Positions 52,284 through 61,074 of a DNA stretch of 64,000 nucleotides are shown here, one piece after another. The position numbers and the translations under genes were made by a program. Numbering within the stretch: position 1 is the first letter of the stretch; each line of letters begins with the position of its first letter. The DNA is taken from NCBI RefSeq assembly GCF_041381155.1, contig NC_091144.1, positions 20,469,544 to 20,533,543 on the forward strand. The letters are read 5' to 3'. Origin of the DNA: Argopecten irradians (lineage: Eukaryota > Mollusca > Bivalvia > Pectinida > Pectinidae). The notes beneath the pieces are model-generated. The model was not told the DNA's origin. It saw nothing but the letters and a program-made list of their open reading frames with translations, and did not search any database.

Positions 52284-54117
52284 CTACGGGGCACTTTATT
52301 TGATTAATTTCATTACACTACTTTGTGCATGTAATAATGTATTTATCTTTAGTTTGTCGTTTTTTATTTAAAATAAATAATTTGTCTTTTTTTAACCATA
52401 ATATTGTGTATATATATTCTACATAATCTTTTAAGAACTCGTTATTCATTTCTAAACATCATTATTTATCTGTTACAGAGGTATTATTCTAATGTGGACC
52501 CTGAGAGAGACTTGGCTACTGGTCTGATAGGGCCGCTTATTATTTGTCGAAATCACAAATCGGCCACTAATGACGAAGCGGTCAATGTTCCATTGCTTGT
52601 GGGTGTAGTCAATGAAGCGAAGAGCTGGTACATTGACCACAACATCCCAAGTGACCAGACATCAGTAGACCGTACAGATCCTAGCTTTACCAACAATAAC
52701 AAAATAACTGGTATGAAAATTATTTTTCACTCATTAATACTATTTATTAACTTTTTTATTGGTAGATTTTGATATCCCATGTTATGTATAGATAATTCGT
52801 TTGTTAGCTTTATAACCATTGGGCAGAGATTTATGGACTTCCGGTTAGGGTAAGTTTCTCTGTCTTACCCAGGGCAAGACAGCCTGCACGCGTAGAACAT
52901 ATATTCGCGTGCTAAACAGGAAGTTGTTGAAAGTCATATGCAGATAAAAAAAAATAAACTGTGCAGTCCAAGTGGACAATTCAAATCACTTTTTACCTCG
53001 AGCTCGTGCTGAACTTTGACTTAATGAACATCGCAATCGGAAATCCGCCTGTCTTACCATATTTCGTTGATATTTACAATGTGGTATCGATTCTTGTTTG
53101 TCAAAGTGCAACGATTTTAACAAAGTTTGTAACAAAATAAAATAAAAAGTCTTGAAGTTGATAGAGTTACTACATAAATAATTGTATTCGCTTTTTCGAA
53201 ATCGGGTAGACTATTATTAGTTTTTTAGGGAAATTACAGGAGCATGAAAATGATCATTCACTATCTAAAGAGTAGGACAGGGAGATCTCCACCATTGGTG
53301 GAGATTCACGACAGTCTAACCTCGGCAATTTTCAGGTTTGACAGTCGTACAAATTTAGTAATAACTCCATTAATAGGAGACATTACAGAACCCTATATGG
53401 TTGACTTACCTCACTTTATGTCAGGGATCTGTGTACTAAATTTTATCAAAATCTATCAAGTAGATTAGGAGGAGTTTGCCGGTCAAAGTCTACAGACAGA
53501 CGGAAATTCCGATCCCAGTGTACCCCTCAACTTCGTTTGTTAGGGTAAACAAACTTAACACTGATCAATAGCATTTCCATGGAACTAATGACAATATCAA
53601 AAACTATTGGTATGATATATCTCACCCTGTATACAAAAGTGTTTCTTCGTAGAGGAAGAACATCGATGTTTCATTCACAGTTTTACGTGATAGGGCACAA
53701 TATTCATTCAAAGAGTCTAACCAAGGTATTTTTAATTTTGGTATTGTTTTGTCAATAAATTCATCTTATAAGAAAGTGTGTTTATATTTTTCAGTCGTGG
53801 ATTATCGTACGGCTTCCTCAGTGGCAATACGAAATGGCATTATAAATCAGAATACAGGCTTCTATATACATAACGTTGGTGATGTGTTCCACTCCATTCA
53901 CTTCCATGGCTGCATCATCACTTCCGGTAGTGACACAGAGTTGATTGGACAGAACGTCGTCCCTCTCTTTCCCGCGGAAACTAAACACGTGATATTAAAG
54001 TGTAGAGGAATAGGTTCCTGGAAATTTGAAGGATTGAGATACCAAGACACATTACCAAATCATGAGCTCACAGGACTGATGGATATGAATCCCGAGCCTA
54101 CCAGTGGCCTCAGTTAA
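34559..54117 (+). CDS. Secreted ceruloplasmin/hephaestin-like six-domain protein, copper sites lost (15 coding exons, 939 aa)
   Basis: Exons: 34559-34692, 35806-36032, 36807-37007, 38902-39166, 39730-39836, 40084-40210, 40561-40787, 42775-42965, 43469-43541, 43902-44114, 44368-44545, 48714-48862, 51580-51752, 52479-52710, 53795-54117. Phases agree and total 2820 nt. Signal peptide MIRLMVLCFLIGHISG. Domains resemble ceruloplasmin D1-D6: YFIQAEEIDWDYAP, KVVYREYTDSTF, SGLIGFLIVC, MHTVNGYVFGNLP, EDYLGVLGPIIEAEVGDTIK, TGLIGPMLIC, FYIAIQRQDFDY, TGLIGPLIIC, HSIHFHG. Ceruloplasmins are copper ferroxidases. Here D1 has SVHPT for HxH and YYSDT for YHSHI, D2 has MTSQ for LSCQ and no following His, D4 keeps none of its ligands, and the D6 HCH motif is absent. 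Disulphide cysteines of D1, D2, D3 and D5 remain. The fold looks kept and the oxidase lost. Exon 9 and the weak donor of exon 11 (GTTTGT) are the least certain parts. Confidence 0.88.
37663..37943. mobile_element. TTAA-flanked MITE (family 'AGGCCCACTACCTTT'), intron 3 of the ceruloplasmin-like gene
   Basis: AGGCCAGCTACCTTTCC at the left and GGAAAGTCAGTGGGCCT at the right, flanked by TTAA at 37659-37662 and 37944-37947. A TTAA target and this size suit a piggyBac-type non-autonomous element, although the termini differ from canonical piggyBac CCC ends. Confidence 0.75.
38727..38818. repeat. GATGAT/GGTGGT-rich microsatellite upstream of exon 4
   Basis: Degenerate GAT and GGT trinucleotides, 85 bp before the exon 4 acceptor. 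Frames across it translate to His or Asp runs and are not coding. Confidence 0.75.
39415..39525. mobile_element. Hairpin element in intron 4 of the ceruloplasmin-like gene
   Basis: TTATGTTATGGAGATATA and CAAAAATCTGAGTGTAC are mirrored by GTATACTCAGATTTTTGTG and TATATCTCCATAACATAA, arms of about 45 bp with a short loop. Confidence 0.85.
41019..41356. mobile_element. Second 'AGGCCCACTACCTTT' MITE, intron 7 of the ceruloplasmin-like gene
   Basis: AAATGGCCACTACCTTTCAA at the left and GCAAAGGTAGTGGGTCTTTA at the right, with TTAA at the right edge. Older and more diverged than the copy at 37663-37943. The interior differs from that copy, so they share termini rather than body. Confidence 0.65.
41445..42425. 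repeat. 59-bp minisatellite, about 17 units, intron 7
   Basis: Unit core: GCAATATGACCTTGCTATAG, GAAATACCATATACATTGTG, ATGTTAAAACAAAAGGTTA. A few units are 57-58 bp. Variants such as CTAGCTAT versus CTTGATAT recur in blocks of three or four units, showing higher-order duplication. No spacers, so not CRISPR. Confidence 0.92.
43397..43432 (+). mobile_element. Short tRNA-like SINE fragment upstream of exon 9
   Basis: GCGGCGACCGAGTGGTTATG resembles an RNA polymerase III A box and matches the CGAGTGGTTA of the element at 58583. Only the head remains, 36 bp before the exon 9 acceptor. Confidence 0.4.
44592..44662. repeat. Hairpin of ATTGATTGATTAATT, just after exon 11
   Basis: CATAACGACATTCCTGATTG pairs with CAATCAGGAATGACGTTATG around a TTAATTAATTAAC loop, followed by more ATTA repeats to about 44700. 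It lies 47 bp after the exon 11 donor. Confidence 0.8.
45075..45470. repeat. (CAT)n / (ATC)n microsatellite, intron 11
   Basis: Long, imperfect CAT trinucleotide array with CTT interruptions, including a clean run of 16 or more units near 45415-45455. Met-rich frames on the minus strand are artefacts of it. Confidence 0.95.
45926..46048. repeat. (GA)n microsatellite, intron 11
   Basis: GAGAGA dinucleotide array of about 120 bp with AAGGAAGAGAG interruptions. Likely polymorphic. Confidence 0.95.
46120..48640 (-). mobile_element. L1/Tx1-like LINE, 5'-truncated and broken, antisense in intron 11
   Basis: Minus-strand reading from right to left: SYRSDHSD (end of the endonuclease), KGKGLWKFNNSLL, LMEIRGRTISYSSFRKKQN, TAKWMEEGEKPTSYFF, the polymerase motif NVQYADDTGLIL (near 47205), KTQIIWIGR, LTPLGKINIIKSLL, and the zinc-finger tail PSPLCSFCNFENETIIHCLW. 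Order and motifs are those of L1/Tx1-clade LINEs. Several stops and frame changes separate the blocks, so it is not active, although YADD survives. The ORF1 and endonuclease body are missing. Exact ends were not fixed. Confidence 0.85.
48845..50855 (+). repeat. 49-bp minisatellite (about 41 units) beginning at the exon 12 splice donor
   Basis: Unit: GTACGACTTATTGGTTTTAT, CACTACAATCGCCGTCAAAA, TCAACATAG. The first unit overlaps the end of exon 12: exon bases ACCAAAATCAAAATAG and donor GTGCGACTTATTGG align with the unit's end and start. Units carry AG-GTACGA, AG-GCACGA or AG-GCATGA at the equivalent place, so the array repeats a donor-like site. 49 is not a multiple of three. No unique spacers, so not CRISPR. 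Confidence 0.92.
52244..52281. repeat. (TA)n microsatellite, intron 13
   Basis: About 18 TA units, 200 bp before exon 14. Confidence 0.95.
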
Positions 54118-54407
54118 ATCAACACTTTTGCCAAAAATCATGGAATAGATTTTTTGTTTTAGGTACTGTATATAGTTTTGTGTGTGATTTTTTTTTTTTT
54201 TTGCGTTTTGTAAACTATCAATTTAAAGTGAGTGGTCGTAGTCGATCAATTTTGCTCTTTGCTTCTGTAATGCATGTATTTTCGTGGCTTGATCTCTTCG
54301 CAGAGATTGAATGACAGCGGAACTAGCTAAAACTTCCACCTGCCAAAATGTTACTGTAACGTAATAGAAGTCATATTAATGTATGTATCTTTGAATGTTG
54401 TTTTACG

Positions 54408-54413
54408 AATAAA
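54408..54413 (+). terminator. Polyadenylation signal AATAAA of the ceruloplasmin-like gene
   Basis: The first canonical AATAAA after the stop codon at 54115-54117, giving a 3' UTR of about 300 bases. Assigned by position only. Confidence 0.55.
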
Positions 54414-55013
54414 TGCAACTTCATGTGTAACGACTAAGATTTTAAAGTTAAAACTGGTATGACAACAGGTATATAATAATTTATATTCCAAAATGTCTCA
54501 TTTTAAAACATATTATCCAAAGATTACAATTAAGGTTTAGAAAAAGTTTTCTTGTTCTCTTTAAACTCGTGTTTTCTTCATGTTCTAGATATAAAAAAAT
54601 AGTTGTTTGAAAAGGCCTAAAGTTTCTTTCTTATCGAAGTCACCTTACATACCAAATTGGATTCAAATTGGCTACATTCAAAATCTAATATTGAAATTCG
54701 TTAGTTTTGGAATCCTACTTAGAAGAATAAAATGCAATAACTTGGTTACTAGTTAAAAACATCACACCAAAGACTTGATTATATTGTTGGTACATCTGCT
54801 TCCTCAATTACCCAGTAATTTCAAGAAAGGGAATTCCTTCACTGTAACTACTGTTAAAAAATCATTTTACAGTGAAAACTGTCCGCCTATGTATAAGACC
54901 AGCTGATTAAATGACCTATAACATTTCACTGCAATTGTACCTGTAATTAAGACCACTTGGCTAAACAACTGCATATGTATTTTTCTTTGTCCCTTACATA
55001 GAGGTTACACAAC

Positions 55014-55160
55014 GAGTGGTTGTTGGATATGGAATTTATTCCACACGAGTGAGTTATTTTTTAAAAGTTACAAAAGATACGAGCTTTAGCGAGTGTCTTT
55101 TGTAACTTTTAAAAAATAACTTACGAGTGTGGAATAAATTCCATATCCAACAACCACGAG
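55014..55160. mobile_element. Hairpin MITE, core GAGCTTTAGCGAG
   Basis: GAGTGGTTGTTGGATATGGA and ATTTATTCCACACG are mirrored by GTGTGGAATAAATTCCATAT and CCAACAACCACGAG. Arms are nearly perfect over about 65 bp. The centre ACGAGCTTTAGCGAGTGTCT is shared, inverted, with 56091-56246. Confidence 0.88.
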
Positions 55161-56090
55161 TCGTGTGACCTGTTTCTACCACAATTATCCGCTTTTAGCC
55201 GATAAAAATACGACGAGGATAAGTACGCTATCCAACAGCAGTTTTGGCGCCAAGCAGCGATCACAGCATAGCATGACGTCACTCGATTATTGATGACGTT
55301 GACAAATGATGACACGACACTGAGAAAGACGTAGTTCGGTCAAAGTTCATCGTGTCAGCCAATCAGAATGCGTAAAGAGTTTATACCACGTGTGGTATAA
55401 ACAAATTGTTAATCAACAGCTGCATCGTTTATTTGATATCCTTAGAGTTGAATAACACCGTCTAATGTGGTAGAAATGAACTTTATATACACGTTTGCCT
55501 TAAATTGTGTCACCGATGACAAAGCACCCTCAAGCCTCCAGACCAGGATAAAGTTAAAGATGATTGTGGCAAATTATAGATAAAGGTATTCTTTTATATA
55601 AAGTACTGTGAAGACCATAAAAGGGATTAAATGTACTGTTACAGAGTCAAGTACACTGCCCTCGAAAAGTTTTGTTACACATGATATACATAAACTACGG
55701 AAAGATATAAACATTGTTATTACAAGCATCAGTAAAAATTATTTATCCCATAACTATGCATGTTTCACAATGAAAAAACCATGTGATAAATTTCATAGCA
55801 GTTGGTTATCATTTATGTTTACACTCTCTAGTGTGTAAACACCTACGGCGCCAAGATGTCTTAATTCCGATTGGCTTTAAACTTCAGGCTGCTTTTCATG
55901 GCACATTTTCTTTAAATAGCATTTTATTTACTGTATAACAGGTAGATGCGCGTATTCAAAGTATTAAGGTACTATATTTAATAGCTGAGAGATATCATTA
56001 CACATTGTATGGTGGTAAGTTTCCCTGAATGAAGACGAGAAAATGGTCACCACCGTATAAATATAGAGTTAAAGTTATGGGATAAATAAG

Positions 56091-56246
56091 TTCCCCAACG
56101 CATGACTGTTGTTTATTATGTTTATATAAACTCTCGTTAGTTAATTTTCAAATTTTCAAAAGACACTCGCTAAAGCTCGTGTCTTTTAAAAATTTGAAAA
56201 TTAACTAACTCGAGTTTGATAAACATGATAAACAACAGTTGGGGAA
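56091..56246. mobile_element. Hairpin MITE, same core as 55014-55160
   Basis: TTCCCCAACGCATGACTGTT pairs with AACAGTTGGGGAA and TTAGTTAATTTTCAAATTTT pairs with AAATTTGAAAATTAACTAAC. The centre reads AGACACTCGCTAAAGCTCGT. The centre matches the other hairpin while the outer arms differ. Confidence 0.85.
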
Positions 56247-56577
56247 CCTCTATATCATTAATTGCATTTTCGAACGTTTTCTTAGCGATGAATTGACAGC
56301 AAATTTTAACATGTGTCACAGAACTTTTGGAGGGCAGTGTATCATTCCCTCTGCTGAGTCATAGAAAACTAGAAAAAAAAGAAAATCTGGTAGTGCTAAG
56401 AATTATTTGTTTACCAATTACGTGTACCACTTTCCGTCATAGGAGAGTAAAGATGACAACTTTATGTTTTATACGGTAAACCCACTTATTTTCGCTCATG
56501 ATGCAATTATATTCACGTATTTCGTGGACGATAAGAATTCTTTCGAAAATAAATCGTTATAAAAAGATTCAGCTATT

Positions 56578-56740
56578 CCGTCTTTGCATATTACAGAGTT
56601 AGCTCCCTTGCAGGTAGGTATCGATTGTTACTTCATGATTTTGTGAGCGCATTTCACGTCGTTTTCTTTAAAACGTATGACGTTACGCTCATATCATCAC
56701 AATTAATATCTGCCCGCAAGTGCAGCTAATAAATTTGGAA
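56578..56740. mobile_element. 'GAGTTAGCTCC' palindromic MITE
   Basis: TTTGCATATTACAGAGTTAG, CTCCCTTGCAGGTAGGTAT at the left; ATCTGCCCGCAAGTGCAGCT at the right; internal ACGTCGTT/ATGACGTTACG. Same family as 7943-8115. Confidence 0.75.
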
Positions 56741-56923
56741 TAAGTACATTACATCGCGAAATAAAGATGATGGGGAATAAAATGGTTTACAGCTTTTTAT
56801 CTAAACCTTAAATCACATGCCTTTTTATCCCCATGCCTGTGGTATGATCTAGTTACATGAGCGTTAGGCCTCGACATCTTAATCTAGGACGTTGTACCGA
56901 GAGCGAATATGCCTTTTTTACAG

Positions 56924-57063
56924 GAAAAGTAACAGTTCTGAGGAAGGTCACTTACAATCAAGAAGTTGTATTAAGATTGGCCCTGCGGATAGGGTGTAAG
57001 AATTGTACGGACTGCCCGAAATCTTATTCAAACACATATCCTTATAACCTGTCCGTTAAATAG
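56924..57063 (+). CDS. Possible orphan last exon, NTR-like character uncertain
   Basis: After TTTTTTACAG an open stretch runs to TAG at 57061-57063 and reads GKVTVLRKVTYNQEVVLRLA then IGCKNCTDCPKSYSNTYPYN. The alternating hydrophobic strand followed by CKNCTDC recalls part of a netrin/TIMP-type (NTR) domain, but it is too short to assign. The frame also stays open upstream to an ATG at 56857 (RCTESEYAFF). No upstream exon was found. Confidence 0.3.
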
Positions 57064-57117
57064 AGGCCTCTTGTCAAACGTAGTGATAATAAGAATAAGT
57101 ATTTTTAATCAGATTGC

Positions 57118-57300
57118 TGCTGCCTCTATAGCATAATCGTTAAAGGCGACTAAATTCAGGATATTTTTTTCCCTATCTTACTTAAATTTTCCTAACCTCT
57201 TCCTTGACACCAGCTCATTTTTTGACTTTGGTTGAACGCTCGCCTCTGTGAGAAAGGTTCTGGGTTCTGTCCCCCACTGCCCGAGTCATATCTAGTGTCA
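57118..57300 (+). mobile_element. SINE-like element with Pol III box resemblance
   Basis: CTCTATAGCATAATCGTTAA resembles an A box, and AGGTTCTGGGTTCTGTCCCC resembles a B box (consensus GGTTCGAATCC). The spacing of more than 100 bp is too long for a tRNA, so at most this is a diverged or interrupted tRNA-derived SINE. Confidence 0.35.
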
Positions 57301-57520
57301 TAATATAGATTATCGATATCTAGTGTCAGATTATATATTATCAAAATCTAGTATCACAGTATAGTTTATCTTGTATCAGTATATGTATTATCGATATCTA
57401 GTATCACAATATAGATTATCGATATCTAGTATCAGGATATGAAATGTCGATATCTAGTATGAGGATATTGATTATTGATATCTAGTATCAAAATATGGAC
57501 TATAGATATATTTTGTATTA
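57295..57520. repeat. ~26-bp tandem repeats of GATATCTAGTATCA
   Basis: About eight imperfect units (TATCGATATCTAGTATCACA and variants with ATATAGATTA). Confidence 0.8.
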
Positions 57521-58582
57521 AGGATATCCTGGTATGAGAGGTTACACGATAGTCCTCAAAAATAGAAATATTAATATACATTCAACCACAAAGTATCGTC
57601 ATTTGCTTCTTTTGATTACCATGTACATCAAAGGACCAAGCTATCTGTTTGATCTGTAGTCGCACACAGACCCTTCAGTTTTACTTTGACATAGTCCAGG
57701 GGTGGATATACTAACAATAGTAGTAACACTTGGAGTATGGAGGAATAAACCGTCTACATCATGACCAATGATGGCTTTGTCTGTCTGGATGTTATCTATT
57801 CTTTCTCTCTCCACCCAACGCTTTCATATTACGAAATGGCAATCACTTTCAAAGTACATAAACCAAATTGAACTAAAAAGTTTTTTACTGCGCACATGTG
57901 ATTAATGTTCATGACGGATCTCATAATTCTACGAGTGATTCACTTAAAACGATCATTACGATATGAGTGTCAAGCTTTTTTTTCTATGCGGACACCTTTC
58001 AGGTATATAACCGTAAAGCCTTGCTTAGCACTTCGTCGATTTACATATTTAACACCATTGATTATTAACATTTCATTGATGTGTTTGTCTATATTTGCTC
58101 TTTAATAATAAAGGAATTGTACAAAAACAGACCTAAGTTTTTCGTCTTCCAATTATTTTTTCAGTATATTAGTATATCCATTTGGCCAAAATTTTTCTTT
58201 GTATAGATGTAGGTGCAGTTTGAGAATTCGATTCTTTAAAACCGGGAGAATATAACAAAACTTGAGTCAGGAAAAAGACCGATAATATGTTTTAATTCCA
58301 ACTAACCTTGAATGAATATGTACTCGTATGAGAGAAAGCATCCTTATGTTAAAAAGTGTCCTAAGACAACTTATTCAGAAAAACACTGATATTATCGTAT
58401 ATAAATTCAAGTGGGTTGCAATTAAAATTTAATATCAACTAGTTCTTTTTTCCGCTGATTATGACATCATCTTTCGACGTGATTTTCGTGACGTCATAGT
58501 CATCCGAAGGGGGACCCTTCGACTGGAAAACCCTGTATTTGAAATACTATATTGTAACAAACAAATCTTGGATGCATATCTG

Positions 58583-58672
58583 GGGGCCGCACGCAGTGGA
58601 CGAGTGGTTAAGATGACATTAGCCCAAGCCCTCCAACTCTGGGTTGCGAATTCGAATGTGTTGGACAGTTGC
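58583..58672 (+). mobile_element. tRNA-derived SINE head
   Basis: GGACGAGTGGTTAAGATGAC fits the A box of Ser/Leu-type tRNAs, and GGGTTGCGAATTCGAATGTG fits a B box about 35 bp further on. The region does not fold into a convincing full tRNA cloverleaf, so a SINE head is preferred over a tRNA gene. Confidence 0.5.
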
Positions 58673-59034
58673 CAGATACTAAGCGCTGCTCAGTATTTTG
58701 TCTGGATACTCCGGCTTTCCTCTAACAACAAACCTGACACGTCCTGAAATGACTGTGACTGTTAATAGGATTTTAAACATATAAAACTCTAACCGAATAT
58801 TACTAGAAATAAATATGTAAAATCTATAAAAAAAGTATGAAAATAGTACGGAAAAATCATTTGTGAAATTTCGAGGCAAAACACAAAAACTTACGTAATA
58901 TCATTGTATAATTTAGTGTAAGGATTTTTTTTGTAAAGGTGTGTTATGAGGTTAAGGCCATGAGTCATAATAAACGTATATCCATGGTTATATTTGTGTA
59001 ATATTATGATACGATTGTGAATCACCAAAGCCCA

Positions 59035-59222
59035 TAAGAATCATTCCAGCCCATCAGAACCCTCCCAGCCAATCAGAACCATCCCAGCCCATCAGAACCA
59101 TTCCAGCCCATAAGAATCATTCCAGCCCATCAGAATCATTCCAGCCCATCAGAACCATCCCAGCCCATCAGAACCATCCCAGCCCATCAGAACCATCCTA
59201 GCCCATAAGAATCATTCCAGCC
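59035..59222. repeat. ~19-bp tandem repeat CCAGCCCATCAGAACCATT
   Basis: About ten units with AAG/CAG and TCC/TTC variants (CCAGCCCATAAGAATCATT). Confidence 0.9.
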
Positions 59223-59224
59223 GA

Positions 59225-60212
59225 TGATTGGTTTATTCGTAGAACATATTGATAGATTCGAATGGTTGGAATCCCAGAAAATGAGCTTAGCTGGTAACTT
59301 TCAAAGTTATATCTATCACAGGTCACTGTGGCTTAGTTGTCAGCATTTTAGATTGTATCACTGTTTTTACTCGTAAGGCGTGTTTAATTCAGCCACTTCA
59401 TATGGATCATAATAGGGTTTTTTCCAACAAAGTGCAGCCAAGCCTTGACAATATTGACTTATGCCATTAAAAAATGAACGTTTAAAGTTCAGTTTTTATA
59501 CAAAGAAAACTAAATGACAGTAACTCTTTCATGAGTCAAAAAAGACAGAAAACATTATAAAATATCTGAGTAAGCATTAAACTGCTTAAAGACTAACGTT
59601 TAACTTCAACCTACATATGGCATTTCCATATTTACTCTCCACTACCAATTAGTTTGGCCGGTTTTGCCCAGTAATGTTATCAACAGTATCCTATAATGTC
59701 AAACGAAACCGAACAGCTTCATTCAAAACATGATATTTGCTAAAGTTAAATGTTGACTTAATCAGTTATCGTTTTGTTTAGTTTTATATGTAAACTCAAT
59801 GACAAAAACTTTATTTAAGAAATTATTAAGAATGGTCCAATTAACAGTGCCTTGAATATAACTTCGAGAATTTACATGATTATCAGTACACAGCGTGATC
59901 TTTACTGCTTCGTGAACCAAGCATATTAAGTATACAGACTACAATCGATGCTTCCAATATCATATGTGTTCAGAACGGGCAAGATATCGATAGGTATTGT
60001 CGAATTGGGTCTTGTATTATGAAACATAAAAACCGGTTATTTTTACAAAGCATTGGCATTGACAACTTCGGAAACCACAGCTCCATTCATTAGACCACCA
60101 CTAAGTGTAGTTTGATCACCGACGATGTGAGAATGATTTTTACTAAAAATGTCTAACATTTCATTTTAATTACCTATCACTGGCACGCACGGACGATATC
60201 ACTAATTACAAA
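59225..60212. other. Upstream region of the signal-peptide exon; nothing definite seen
   Basis: AT-rich DNA preceding the exon at 60213. It should contain the promoter if that exon is real. No clear core-promoter motif can be pinned down by eye. Confidence 0.4.
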
Positions 60213-60300
60213 ATGTTAATTATTGTGTTCATGTGGTGTTTTATAATCTACCCTGGATATAGCCACCATGGTGATCTGGAGGGATTAATTTTTGAGGATG
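60213..60300 (+). CDS. First coding exon of an unidentified secreted protein
   Basis: The ATG at 60213 opens MLIIVFMWCFIIYPGYSHHG, a clear signal peptide with a cut likely after GYS, then DLEGLIFEDG. The exon ends in a consensus donor (G then GTAAGATG at 60301), phase 1. Its phase-1 end differs from exon 1 of the ceruloplasmin-like gene (phase 2) but equals that of the LU genes. No second exon could be recognised before the window ends, so the family is unknown. Confidence 0.5.
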
Positions 60301-61070
60301 GTAAGATGTGTTTTATCATTTTTATTTATTTTTTTTATTTTTTATTTTTTGCGCAAAATGTTTTACACCAAATCTCCTTCGTTTATAAAGTTTAGCAAAG
60401 GATTTCGAGTATCTATCGTTAATAAATACTCTCAATAGTGCGCACTTGGTGTCATCAATCGAATTTCTTTCAATAGCAGTTTATATTATAATTGTCTACA
60501 CGCATTAATTAATTTATTGTTTATCTATATAAAATCAACTCCAAATTGATTTTGAACAGCACTAGGGGGAATGGGTGGGGGGCGAAGCCCCCCAGAAGCT
60601 GACGGGAAATTGTTACAATGTAGTAACCATTTTACTCCAATGATTAAATGGAGGTCACGATATTTAGTTGATAGCCATGCAGAACTATACACAAAATTAG
60701 AACAGTGGTGATTTTTTTTATATACATATAATCGTACTATACTAGACTCCCCTGACAAGTGCTCGAACAAAAAACACGGATTTTTGTCTGTAAAAATCAA
60801 AATAATAAGCAATGGGAGAATTTTGTGTTATTTCAACTGATGAAAAACGTATTGCGAATATTTTAAACAAAACTGAAATTAAGTTTACGTGTTGATTTGT
60901 TTATGACAGCGAGTCCGAGTCAAAGACCACTGTCAAAATGGCGTAAATTGCGTTAGGCCGGGATCTAGGGGGGTCCACGTACACCCCCCCCCCCCCCCCC
61001 CAACTTAACGAAGCAATGTTTTTCTGAAGCCTTATGACCCACTGATTACGAAATCGAGAGGTAACATTGT
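60301..61070. other. Intron-like or intergenic DNA with GC-rich hairpin and poly-C
   Basis: Contains GGGGGGCGAAGCCCCCC, a perfect 7-bp-arm hairpin near 60576-60592, and a poly-C run of about 18 near 60982-61001. No coding region was supported. Confidence 0.5.
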
Positions 61071-61074
61071 ATAA

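Larger units (their letters stand above)
54420..56570. other. Downstream intergenic region with hairpin elements
   Basis: No gene supported. It contains the two related hairpins at 55014-55160 and 56091-56246, and otherwise AT-rich DNA. Confidence 0.5.

Noticed and set aside
34559-54117. Clotting factor V/VIII-like identity
   Set aside because: The six A-type domains fit, but there is no B-region insert and no C-terminal discoidin (F5/8 C) domains before the stop, so ceruloplasmin/hephaestin-like is preferred.
58583-58672. Functional tRNA gene
   Set aside because: A and B box resemblance is present, but no convincing acceptor stem or cloverleaf; a SINE head is more likely.
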